Source: Hysterangium stoloniferum (Eukaryota > Basidiomycota > Agaricomycetes > Hysterangiales > Hysterangiaceae). From it: DNA of 64,000 nt. The stretch spans positions 930,001 through 994,000 of the forward strand of contig WHVD01000002.1 of NCBI GenBank assembly GCA_015178975.1, given 5' to 3'. The position numbers and the translations under genes are program-made. Under the pieces are notes generated by a model that was not told the DNA's origin, made no database searches, and worked only from the letters and a program-made list of their open reading frames with translations. Positions 34,441-45,550 of this stretch are shown piece by piece (the first letter of the stretch is position 1; each line of letters begins with the position of its first letter).

Positions 34441-34764
34441 ACACACCGTTGACAGGAGCAGTCATAGCCGACTTGATCTCTTTTTTCCAGGGCCTGTTTC
34501 ACGTACAATCTCCTCTATTGGTAAGGCTATGTTTCAATGAATTTTTTGATCCCATTTCAGTGGTGGGCGCATCAGCGGGCATGTAGATGAAGACTCAACT
34601 ACACTTTGCGGAAGTTGTCTCAATTCAATATTCGGATCACAGAGCACCATTGTATGGCTCCGTGGGACTTACTTGGCTATCCCAGGCAGGATTTTGACTT
34701 TGGGGGCATTGTGTACAAAGGGACTGAACAGAAATTGAACTGGGGTTACATTATACAGAAGAAA

Positions 34765-34971
34765 TGTTGAATTTTCCGCGAAAATATAACCAGACCCATA
34801 GAGTACGAGCACAATACTGTCTGAGTGATATTGTTGGTTATAAACGCATAGGGGGGTCTCACGCGTAACTACGGGATTATATACTCAGAACAAGAGCGGT
34901 AATAAATGTGGGCAATAATGACCCCAGTCACTATACGACTCCGGCTGCTCGTTTTACCCAAAAATCTAACA
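34765..34971. repeat. Very short LTR-like element, TSD AGAAA
   Basis: 207 bp, inverted relative to 26880-27082. Starts TGTTGAATTTTCC and ends CAAAAATCTAACA; flanked by perfect AGAAA repeats (34760-34764, 34972-34976). Inner phrases GGTTATAAACGCATA and GACTCCGGCTGCTCG are shared with the first copy. Confidence 0.85.
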
Positions 34972-35172
34972 AGAAAATATGACCATCCTTGGCCATGCGG
35001 TACCTTGTCCTTACCTTGTGGGGCCACGAGCAGGCCGCGGCCTGGCGGTTCGGCTTGGGCTTAAAATATCCCAGGCCAGGCCCAGAGTGGACGGCCTAAG
35101 TACTACTCGGCCCAGCTCGGCTTGGGCTTTTCAGGGCCCGGCTCAGCCGGCCCACGGCCTGAGGCCGGGCCT

Positions 35173-35984
35173 CTACATAATGCACTAAGTTTTGTGCTAC
35201 AACAGGTTTTGAGATGTATGGAGATACGCTCACTCAAAAATAAAGAACTCGGAGGATTGCGAAGCTTAAATAAAAAATAGTGAATATGAGGCTTTGCCGG
35301 TGTATTCAAGGTGATGGTGTGGAGTAATCAAAGGACTCAGGCGATTTCCGAAGGTTGTAGGCTCTTATTAACCGCAAAATGAAAGTACTCAGGGGTGTGA
35401 CTGTGGTTTACTAGCATAATACCCCATTAATGTTCACAACAATCATATTTTAAATGCGATGCGCATGAACTCAGTGTTACGTTTGACAATCACTATCCGG
35501 GTTTCGTCGACACCCTCGCATGACAGGGAGCATTTCAAGTTGTAAAAAAATAGTTGAGTGGTTATCCGTCTCTGGCCACTTAGACCTGTTGGTTTTCCCC
35601 CAATAATAGCATATATATCTCTTCAGAACCACAGCTCGGACCCCTCCCCACTTCATATTCGGAATTCGTGTTCTGATTTCCTTGCTAGTGACACGCGTCA
35701 CCATTAAGCAAGGGGAGGTTTATTAATTCTAATACTTTATGATGTCTTTATTAGATATCTTTATTTCACCTATGCTTTGGTTATAAACACTAACAGAGGA
35801 ATTAATTGTCACACCCTCAGTGCGTAAATTGGAATTCCCGAAGTACTAGTCGGCGAAATCGTAATATAAATATTGCCAAAGGAACTTCAGTACAAACAGT
35901 TAGTATAGTGCGACATGGATATAGAATTGTGCTCAGCACGTTCGTTCTGATGGGAATGATACTGCATGTCGCAAGGTTAGCATC
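35173..35984. other. Spacer before F-box copy 3
   Basis: Paralogous to 27440-28268 (shared phrases GAGGCTTTGCCGGTGTATTC and AAGCAAGGGGAGGTTTATTA with small changes). Holds a decayed counterpart of the small frame at 27691-27963. No gene called. Confidence 0.5.
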
Positions 35985-37657
35985 CTAGCGGTGCCTTAAC
36001 CCGCCGTAATAAAAATCATCGGAGTACTTCATTCCCTTCCACATCTCAAACGGCATGCTAGTGCCCTGTCCCTCATTTGTGGTATATCGACACATGCTCT
36101 GGTCATGAATCCACTGTATTTCGATGGTTTTTGTGTCCTTCCCATCATGAAATTTGACCCTGAGGCCTTCCAAAAGGGTTAGTATCTCAGTAACCTTTTT
36201 GCAGATAACACTAGCATCGGATGAGCTGAATAAATTGTTGTACATAGAGAGATATCGCAGGTTGGGAAATTTGTATAACTGGCTGAGCTAGAACGCAAGC
36301 TTTGTCAAAGGAAACAGATCACAAGTTATTATCAGCATACGTACAAATTGGTCTAAATCATGCCTCTCCTCATATAGGAGGTAACACGTCAAGTCCAAAA
36401 CTTGAAGATTCGGCAGCACGCTCAGTTCCATCAACGAGGAATAGCACTTTACCGAGACTTTCAAGATAACTAATTCAGCCATGTGCGAGAGCAGAGAAAA
36501 GCATTTTGCATCTAGTGCTGCGGTAAGCTCGAGGTGGCGAAGTTGTTTACCGAAGCCAACGGGCAAAATGTCTGATATCCCGGCTTCATACGGCCATATA
36601 TCCAGACTTCTCAAGCCTGGGAGGCTGTTTGTATGGAAAATACCGCGTGCAAGAAGTGGACCCGTCAATGAAAGGCTCATTAACTTGTTATGCCTTCTGA
36701 AAAAGTTGAACATGATGTCTTGTGATTCATCCTCCCTGAGAACCTCATTTCTCCTTTTTACGCTTTGAATGGTAAGGCGTAAGAGTTCTGGAAAATGTAC
36801 ATTGCGGAGTGCCGCAAGTAAAGGTTGTGCATAGGGTATCCCGATATATAAATCACGTAGCCGTGGGGCGAGACAAAGAATGGTCAGGAGGTTCTGGTCG
36901 GCATCTGGGGGCGGCTCCCAGGAGTGAACCGCAATAGAGAGTTGGGTAAGATATGAAAAGTGGAAGATCTAATCGAAATGTTATTATTTTATTATTCGAC
37001 ATTCCGTGCACAAAGCCCACCTGGAGCCATTCATTTAAACTATTGGTGGACACATCAAACTCATGAAGACACAGTTCTCGAATATGTCTGGGAACTATTT
37101 GCTTCAACGTGTTTGCAAAACCCAGTGGTGATACAAAGTCGGTTTTGAAACTCGATGATATAAAGAAACGATGTAGGTTAACCATTAACCGTAGAGCCGC
37201 GCGGAAGGTAGCTAGACACGAGGCCTTCTCCTCTTTGCTTAGTTCCATTGCAGAATATGACTGATCATCTCGAAGGTACCTGCGTACTAAAATCTGACGT
37301 CCCGGCGACTCCATTGAATGTTCCCCTGTGGTTAAATCTAGCATGTGAACACGGGATGCGAGATCCCGTCGAGAAGCGATGTGTTCCCAAAGGCCCACAT
37401 CCGAGATCTTAGCAAAGATAACTCGATACCGGATATGCCACGGAATTATCAAATCTCTAAAACGTTTTTGAGTTAATGCCAAGTGCAATAAATCCCAGGG
37501 GTTTTCAATTTCTGATACAATGGCGTCCAAAATCTCTTGTGGTTGAGCACATAGCGTAGCAGCAGCGATGTGAAGATACCTAAAGAATAGGAAACACGTT
37601 AGAAGCTGAATATACAGCGGTGACATATTCTTAAATATGCAGCAGTGGAACATACAT
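35985..37657 (-). CDS. F-box protein, array copy 3
   Basis: Exons: AT at 37656-37657; 37021-37579; 36345-36968; 35985-36287, giving 495 residues. Starts MYLHIAAATLCAQPQEIL, then the F-box (DAIVSEIENPWDLLHLALTQ, RFRDLIIPWHIRYRVIF) at about residues 13-55, and WEHIASRRDLASRVHMLDL. The exon 3 region contains leucine-rich segments (PNLQVLDLTC, LLSHMAELVILKVS). Ends DDFYYGGLRHR. Introns 2 and 3 are 52 and 57 bp; the first intron has GTATGT, TTCTAACG and CTTTAG. Without the split start codon, the alternative is an uninterrupted upstream frame beginning in what is otherwise non-conserved 5' sequence. Likely an SCF ubiquitin-ligase adaptor; the substrate is unknown. Confidence 0.85.
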
Positions 37658-38730
37658 ATTAAAGAGTAAGGCGTTAGGGTTCTGAGTGATGTGTTGAAGG
37701 GTGATGTGGGTTGCTTGTGGGCTCTCGGGTGCCCCCGACCAATTAGCACGTGTACCTGTGCACCCTGTGTAGATACTGGCTGACATGATATTCCACTGAT
37801 ATTTTCTAATAGGTTTTCGAGGAAAAGGCTAGCTACCATTGTTAGAATCGCTGAGTTATTATCATGCATATGAAATATTTTTCTCATCTTATGAACCAGA
37901 TGAAGAGATAAGCCGAAAAACAATTTATTGACGCATAGCCACTAGACGCAAGTAACGACGGGACGAGGACGATGGTAGGCTCAACAAAAAAACAAAGGAC
38001 TTGAAGGATTACGAGTTTAAAAAAGTAAAGGGTGTTGAGTTTAAGGTGATAGTGTCTAAGGACTCGACTCGCCTAAATTCTGAACGTTTAACCAGAAAAA
38101 TCGTGAATGGTTTACGACGTACGTCCCACTAGCAGATCAATACCCTAATCAGTCACGTTTTATAAAAATTTTATTATAAATGCGAGATCCATGAGCTCAG
38201 TGTTATACAATCACTATCACGGTTTCGTCGACACCCTCGCATGACAGGGAGTGTTTCAAGTCGTAAAAAAATAGTTGAGTGGCCACTCGTCTCTAGCCAT
38301 TGATACCTGTTGGTTTTTTCCCAAGGATAGCATATATATCTCTTTGCAACGCCAGCTCAGACCCCACTCCCCACTTCATGTTCGGAATTCGTGTTCTGAT
38401 TTCCTTGCTAGTGACACATTTCGCCATTAAGCAAGGGGAGGTTTATTAACACTACAGTTTATTAATTCTAATACCTTATAACGTCTTTATTAGATATCCT
38501 TATTTCACCTATGCTTTGGTTATAAATACTAACTGAGGAATCAATTGTTACACCCTCAGTGCGTAAATCGGAACTCTCCAAGTACTAGTCGGTAAAACCT
38601 AATATAAATATTGTCAAAAAAACTTTAGTACAAAGAGTTGGTATACTGCGACATAGGTGACAATTTATAGAATTGTTCTCAGCACTTTGGTTCTGATGGG
38701 AACGATACTGCATATCGCAAGGTTAGCATC
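37658..38730. other. Spacer between F-box copies 3 and 4
   Basis: Duplicated intergenic sequence with close matches at 40402-41462 and 43132-43620. A decayed small frame lies at about 38180-38427 and stops early. No other feature seen. Confidence 0.5.
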
Positions 38731-40401
38731 CTAGCGGTGCCTTAACCCGCCGTAATAAAAATCATCGGAGTACTTTATTCCCGTCCACATCTCAAACGGC
38801 GTCCTAGTGCCCTGGCTCTCACTTGTGGTATATCGGCATATGTTTTGGTCATGAATCCACCGTATTTCGATAACTTTTATACCCGTCCCATCATAAAATT
38901 TGACCCTGAGGCATTCCAAAAGGGTTAGTATCTTGGTAACCTTTTTGCAAATAATTCTAGGATCGGATGATTCGAATAAATTGTTGTAAACAGAAAGATA
39001 TCGCAGGTTGGGAAATTTGTATAACTGGCTGAGCTAGAACGCAAGCGTTTGTCAAAGGAAACGGATCACAAGGTATTACCAACATACGTACAAATTGGTC
39101 TGGACCATGCCCCTTCCTTGGGACGAAACACTCCAAGTCCAAAGCTTGAAGATTCGGCAGCACGCTCAGTTCCATCAACGAGGAATAGCACTCTATCGAG
39201 ACTTTCAAGATAACTAATTCAGTCATGTGCGAGAGCAGAGAAAAGCATTTTGTGTCTAGTGTGGCGGTAAGCTGGAGCTGGCGAAGTTGTTTAGCGAAGC
39301 CAACGGACAAAAGGTTTGATATCCCGGCTTCATACGGCCATATATTCAGACTTCTCAAGCTCGGGAGGCAGTTTTTATGGAAAATACCACGTGCAAGAAG
39401 TGGACCCAGCAATGAAAGGCCTATTAATTTGTTATGCCTTCTGCAAAAGTTGAACATGATGCCTTGTGATTCGTCGCCGCTGAAAACTTCGTTTAGGCCT
39501 TGTCCGCCGTCAAGGGTAAAGCGTAAGAGTTCTGGCAAATGTGCATTGCGGAGTGTCGCAAGCAAAGGTTGTGGGTAGGGTATCTCGATATATAAATCAC
39601 GTAGTTGTGGTGCGAGAGAAAGAATGGTCAGGAGGTTCTGGTCGGCATCTGAAGGCGACTTCCAGGAGTAGACCGCAATAGAGAGTTGAGTAAGATACGA
39701 AAAGTTAAAGATCTAATTGAAATGTTATTATTTTATTATTCGACATTCCGTGCACAAAACGCACCTGGAGCCATTCATTTAGACTATTAGTGGACACATC
39801 GAATTCACCAAGACACAGTTCTCGAATATGTCTGGGAACTATTTGCTTCAACGTGTTTGCAAAACCCAGTGGTGACACAAAGTCGGTTTTGAAACCAAAC
39901 GATATAAAGAAACGATGTAGGTTAACCATTAACCTTAGAGCCGCGCGGAAGGTAGCTAGACACGAGGCCTTCTCCTCGTTGCTTAGTTCCATTGCAGAAT
40001 ATGACTGATCATCTCGAAGATACCTGCATACTAAAATCTGACGTCCCGGCGACTCACTTGAATGTTCCCCTGTGGTTATATCCAGGATGTGAACACGGGA
40101 TGCGAGATCCCGTCGAGAAGCGATGTGTTCCCAAAGGCCCACATCCGAGAGCTTAGCAAAGATGACTCGATACCGGATATGCCACGGAATTATCAAATCT
40201 CTAAAACGTTTTTGAGTTACTGCCAAGTGTAATAAATCGCAGGGATTTTCAATTTCTGACACAATGGCGTCCAAAATCTCTTGTGGTTGAGCACATAGCG
40301 TAGCAGCAGCAGTGTGAAAATACCTAAAGAATAGGAAACACATTAGACGCTGAATATACAGCGGTGACATAGTCCTAAATATGCAGCAGTGGAACATACA
40401 T
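38731..40401 (-). CDS. F-box protein, array copy 4
   Basis: Exons: AT at 40400-40401; 39765-40323; 39092-39712; 38731-39033, giving 494 residues. Begins MYFHTAAATLCAQPQEIL, followed by DAIVSEIENPCDLLHLAVTQ and the conserved F-box end. All splice sites agree with copies 3 and 5 (GTACGT donor and TTCTAG acceptor at the last intron). Frames in all exons are open. Very close to copies 3 and 5, with the array period about 2.73-2.74 kb, so these three are the youngest duplicates. Confidence 0.85.
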
Positions 40402-41462
40402 TTTAAAGAGTAAGACGTTAGGGCTCTGAGTGATGTGTTGAAGGTGGTGTAGGTAATTGTGGGCTCTTGGGTCCCTCGAACCAATTAGCACGTGCACCTG
40501 TGCGCCCCCGTGTGGATACTAACTGACATTTGCACTGAGATTTTCTACCAGGTTTTAAAGGGGAGCTACCGTTGTTAGAATCGCTGAGCTATTGTCATGC
40601 ATACGAGATATTTTTATTATTATGAACCAGATGAAGAGATAAGCCGAAAAACAATTTATTGACGCATAGCCACCAGAAGCAAGTAACGACGGCACGAGGA
40701 CGATGATGGGCTCAACAAAAAAAACATATAACTTGAAGGATTACGAGTTCAAAAAAGTAAAGGGTGTTGGGTTTAAAGTGATAGTGTCTAAGGACTCGAC
40801 TCGCCTAAATTCTGTACGTTTAACCAGAAAAATCATGAATGGTTTACGACGTACGTCCCACTAGCAGATCAATACCCTAATCAGTCACGTTGTATAAAAA
40901 TTTTATTATAAATGCGAGATCCATGAGCTCAGTGTTATACAATCACTATCACGGTTTCGTCGACACCCTCGCATGACAGGGGGCGTTTCAAGTCGTAAAA
41001 GAATAGTTGGGTAGCCACTCGTCTCTAGCCACTGATACCTGTTGGTTTTTTCCAAAAATAGCATATATATCTCTTTGCAACGCCAGCTCGGACCCCACTC
41101 CCCACTTCATGTTCGGAATTCGTGTTCTGATTTCCTTGCTAGTGACACGTTTCGTCATTAAGCAAGGGAAGGCTTATTAACACTACAGTTTATTACGTCT
41201 AATACCTGATAACGCCTTCATTAGATATCCTTATTTCACCTATGCTTTGGTTATAAATACTAACTGAGGGATCCATTGTCACACCCTCAGTGCGTGAATC
41301 GGAATTCCCCCAGTACTAGTCGGTGAAATCGTAATATAAATATTGCCAAAAGAACTTCAGTACAAACAGTTGGTATGGTGCAACATGGGTGACAATTTAT
41401 AGAATTGTGCTCACCACTTTGGTTCTGATGGGAACGATACTGCATATTGCAAGGTTAGCATC
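40402..41462. other. Spacer between F-box copies 4 and 5
   Basis: Nearly the same as 37658-38730. It includes the putative promoter of copy 4 at its left end and the 3' flank of copy 5 at its right end. No gene called. Confidence 0.5.
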
Positions 41463-43131
41463 CTAGCGGTGCCTTAACCCGCCGTAATAAAAATCATTGG
41501 AGTACTTCACTCCCGCCCACATCTCAAACGGCGTCACAATGTACTCTCTCTCAGTTGTGGTATATCGGCACATGTTCTGGTCATAAATCCGCTGTATTTC
41601 CATTAAGTCCATCCCATCATGAAATCTGAACCTGAGGCCTTCCAAAAGGGTTAGTATCTCGGTAACCTTGTTGCAGATAACACTAGCATCGGATGAGCTG
41701 TATATATTGTTGTACATAGAAAGATATCGCAAGTTGGGAAATTTGTATAACTGGCTGAGCTAGAACGCAAGCGTTTGTCAAAGGAAACAGATCACAAGTT
41801 ATTACCAGCATACGTACAAATTGGTCTGAATCATGCCTCTCCTTATATAGGAAGGAACACGTCAAGTCCAAAACTTGAAGATTCGGCAGCACGCTCAGTT
41901 CCATCAACGAGGAATAGCACTTTATCGAGACTTCCAAGATAACTAATTCAGTCATGTGCGAGAGCAGAGAACAGCATTTTGCGTCTAGTAGGGCGGTAAG
42001 CTGGAGGTGGCGAAGTTGTTTAGCGAGGCCAACGGGCAAAATGTCTGATATCCCGGCTTCATACGGCCATATCTTCAGACTTCTCAAGCCCGGGAGGCTG
42101 TTTGTATGGAAAATATCACGTGCAAGAAGTCGACCCGTTAATGAAAGGCTTATTAATTTGTTATGCCTTCTGAAAAATTTGGACAAGATGCCTCGTGGTT
42201 CATCGCCGCTGAAAACTTCGTTTAGGTATTGTCCGCCGTGAAGGGTAAAGCGTAAGAGTTCAGGCAAATGTACACTGCGGAGTATCGCAAGTAAAGGTTG
42301 TGCGTAGGGTATCTTGATAAATAAATCACGTAGTTGTGGTGCGAGACAAAGAATGGTCAGGAGGTTCTGGTCGGCATCTGGGGGCAACGTCCCGCAGTAG
42401 GCCACAATAGAGAGTTGAGTAAGATATGAAAAGTGGAAGATCTAATTGAAATGTTATTATTTTTAGTATTCGACATTTCGTGCACAAAGCCCACCTGGAG
42501 CCATTCATTTAGACTATTAGTGGACACATCAAATTCATCAAGACACAGTTCTCGAATATGTCTGGGAACTATTTGCTTCAACGTGTTTGCAAAACCCAGT
42601 GGTGATACAAAGTCGGTTTTGAAACCTAACGATATAAAGAAACGATGTAGGTTAACCATTAACCTTAGAGCCGCGCGGAAGGTAGCTAGACACGAGGCCT
42701 TCTCCTCGTTGCTTAGTTCCATTGCAGAATATGACTGATCATCTCGAAGGTACCTGCGTACTAAATTCTGACGTCCCCACGACTCCATTGAATGTTCCGC
42801 TATGGTTACATCCAGCGTATGAACACGGGATGCGAGATCCCGTCGAGAAGCGATGTGTTCCCAAAGGCCCACATCCGAGAGCTTGGCAAAGATGACTCGA
42901 TACCGGATATGCCACGGAATTATCAAATCTCTAAAACGTTTTTGAGTTACTGCCAAGTGTAATAAATCCGAGGGATTTTCAATTTCTGATACAATGGCGT
43001 CCAAAATCTCTTGTGGTTGAGCACATAGCGTAGGAGTAGCGGTGTGAAAATACCTAAAGAATAGGAAACACGTTAGACGCTGAATATACAACGGTGACAT
43101 ATTCCTAAATATACAGCAGTGGAACATACAT
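41463..43131 (-). CDS. F-box protein, array copy 5
   Basis: Exons: AT at 43130-43131; 42495-43053; 41818-42441; 41463-41759; 561, 624 and 297 bp, giving 493 residues. Start MYFHTATPTLCAQPQEIL. F-box about residues 13-55; then GLWEHIASRRDLASRVH, the conserved LRRYLRDDQSYSAMEL-type stretch (here VRRYLRDDQSYSAMEL) and leucine-rich repeats. Splicing of the 53-bp second intron joins NEWLQ to IFHFSYLTQL; the 58-bp third joins DSDQF to LSQLYKFPNLRYLS. This copy was used as the reference for the family because every junction closes the frame. Function inferred only from the F-box. Confidence 0.85.
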
Positions 43132-43836
43132 ATTGAAGAGCAAGGCTTTGGGTTCTGAGTGATGCTTTGAAGGGTGACGAGGCGAGTTGCTTGTGGGGTC
43201 TCGGGTTCTCCTTAGCACGTGTACCCGTGCACCCCCTTGCACTAGTACCGTTGTTAGAATCGCTGAGCTATTATCATGCATGCGAAATATTTTTCCTATC
43301 TTATGAACCAGATGAAGAGACAAGCCGAAAAATAATTTATTGATGCATAGCCACCAGACGCAAGTAACGACGGCACGACGACGACGATAGGCTCAGCAAA
43401 AAACAAAGAACGTGAAGTTACAAAAGTAAAGGGTGTTGGGTTTAGTGTCTAGTAATCAAAGGACTCGACTCGCCCAAATCCTGAACGTTTAACCAGAAAG
43501 ATCATGAATGGTTTACGACGTACGTCCCACCAGCAGAGATACCCTAGTCAGTCATGTTTTATAACAATTTTATAAATGCGAGACCATGAGCTCAACCCTT
43601 ATATTACAGCGATGCACTTGTTAAAAGAGGTGGGCGAGTGGTTATCCGTCCTCAGGCCACTTAGCTGTCCTATTCCTTCATTCAACGAATCCACCCTCAC
43701 GAATGCGACAAGCTTTCATATAAACACTTATTATAACCAGAATTAAAAAATAACTAAAATATGCACCGCCTTTACATAACCCCAAGAAGGTCATTAATGG
43801 TCGCCGCCCACAGGCACCCATCCCTTTACCCCACAC
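43132..43836. other. Boundary of the F-box array
   Basis: 5' flank of copy 5, then a piece (43430-43750) duplicated at 23789-24130 on the other side of the array. The 5' region of the RS-rich gene begins here; TACATAACCCC and CTTTACCCC precede its ATG. Confidence 0.5.
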
Positions 43837-45550
43837 ATGCCTCCTGATTCCTCCTTGTCGAGCGTGGTCTCGGACCTGGTACGAGCGCAAATGGGATCAT
43901 CAGTCTCAAATACCGTTACAGATGCCGACTTGGATAGACATATCGGGGAGATAATCCTTAGAGAGGCAAAGTCAAAGGCTGAGCGGTATCAGAAGGAGGG
44001 TATTAGGGCGTATCTCCCCAAGTATGCTTCTTCTTTCCCGAAAGCACTGAAAAAGTTGCCAACTACCTTTTTTCTTCTTTTGAAACAGATCGGACGCGAA
44101 CGTCCCTCGGACGAATAAACGGTTCTTATCATCAATCATCAGGAGCACGGACGATCATAACAAGGCTATTCTGCGTTCGCAAGCGGAAGCGGCTGCAGAG
44201 ATTAAGCAGGAGCGTGAAGAACAAGAACGGAGAGAGCGCATGGCGCGTGCGGAGGAGGCTGCGTGGGAGAGGCGGAAGAGGATTAGTGGAAGGTCGAAGG
44301 GATTCGGGGAAGACCATTGGAGGCCCGAGATGGAAAAAGGGAAGAGGAGACACGGCAGGAAGAGGGATTGGGAAAAGGTTTATGACGAGGACGAGGATTC
44401 TCGATCGAGGTCGAGGTCGAGGTCTAGGACACGGTCGAGGTCACCAGTGGATCGAAAGAGGTATTGGGACGAGGATGAAGATGAATACCAGGAGAAGAGA
44501 AGGGCCTCGAGATATAAATCTCGCGACGGGGACAGACATCGAAGGCACAAACATCGACGTTATTCGCGGACACGGTCCCGCACGCTTTCTCATTCACGAT
44601 CTCGGTCGCGATCACGTTCACTGAAGCGCGAGAATGACAAAAAAAAGGGAAATGAGAAGGAGAAGGCGTCAGGATCATCTTCGCGAGCAAAGACAAAGTT
44701 GGATGATACCTCCACCCGTCGAGATCGCCACGGCGAATCCGGTCGACGAGAAAAGACTTCGACTCGCCACCGTGACCGCGATCGCGATCGCGAGCGCAGC
44801 AGTCGCCACACAAAATCCTCCAGCCGACGCGAAGAGCGCACTCGCTCGCCTTCGCTATCCCCGACTCCCCGCGAGAGCAAGAAACAGCGTCGCGTCTCCC
44901 CATCGCCCACGCCTGGGCCGGAATTACCGCCAGAAGACGCTTTCGCTCCAGTCCGCCATCCCGATCCTCCCTCGCGTCCCCCGAGTCCGCCATCACCGCC
45001 GCCACCACTGCCGCCCTCAAACCGCCCGCCCAGCCCGACTGCCAAGCGCCCACCGAGCCCCAAATACAAACCACCCCCGAGTCCTAAGCACAAACGTCCC
45101 CCGAGTCCCAGCCCACCGCCCGCTCCGCCCTCACGCTCCCCATCCCCCCCTCCGCTGCACTCGAAGATGGACAAATACTTCTCCCCAACGTACGACCCCC
45201 GCTTGGACGTCGCGCCGCTCACCTCCATCCGCGGCTCCTCGTCTGCGATGACGATTGACGTCCCGGCGACAGGTCTCCTGGACAACGCGCAGTTCGAGGG
45301 CTGGGATGCCATGCTCGAGTTGATACGCGTGCGGAGGGAGGATAGGGCGGAGAAGAAGCGGTTGGAGAGGTTGGGGCTGTTGCCTGAGAAAGATAAGGAC
45401 AAGGTGAGGGTGAAAGGCTCGGAGGGGCGGGGGAAGAAGGGCCAGGGAATGGTGAGTGCGGTTGCGGAGGAGGGGAAAGGGATTATGGATATTGAGTATG
45501 CGAAGAAGGGGGCTGTGCGGGAGTGGGATATGGGGAAGGATGTTGTTTGA
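43837..45550 (+). CDS. RS-rich nuclear protein, probable splicing-associated factor
   Basis: Two exons, 43837-44021 and 44089-45550; the 67-bp intron (GTATGC..AAACAG) joins CCC AA to A TCG and gives 548 residues. N-terminal conserved block: DADLDRHIGEIILREA, KAERYQKEGIRAYLPK, then SDANVPRTNKRFLSSIIRS plus TDDHNKAILR. The middle is RS/RD-rich (SRSRSRSRSRTRSRSP at about residues 130-145; DRDRDRERSSRH), followed by a proline-rich PPSPP segment and a basic end with KRLERLGLLPEKDKDK. RS domains mediate contacts among pre-mRNA splicing factors; the N-terminal block resembles NKAP-type RS proteins, but I cannot assign a family firmly. Sequence is far more GC-rich than its neighbours and codon use looks like a host gene. 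Confidence 0.85.

Larger units (their letters stand above)
30055..35172 (-). mobile_element. hAT remnant in the F-box array, host of a Harbinger element
   Basis: Relative to the spacer upstream of copy 1, extra sequence begins after CATTTACTGGCCAACA (about 30055) and ends near CTACATAATGCACTAAG (about 35172). Its borders are GC-rich (GCTTGGGCTCGGC at 30076; CGGCCTGAGGCCGGGCC at 35154-35170), as in the hAT element at 7.4 kb, and part of the N-terminal hAT coding phrase is at 34184-34440. Without the nested Harbinger and the short LTR it would be only about 0.9 kb, so it is a non-autonomous, internally deleted copy. Exact termini not resolved. Confidence 0.55.
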
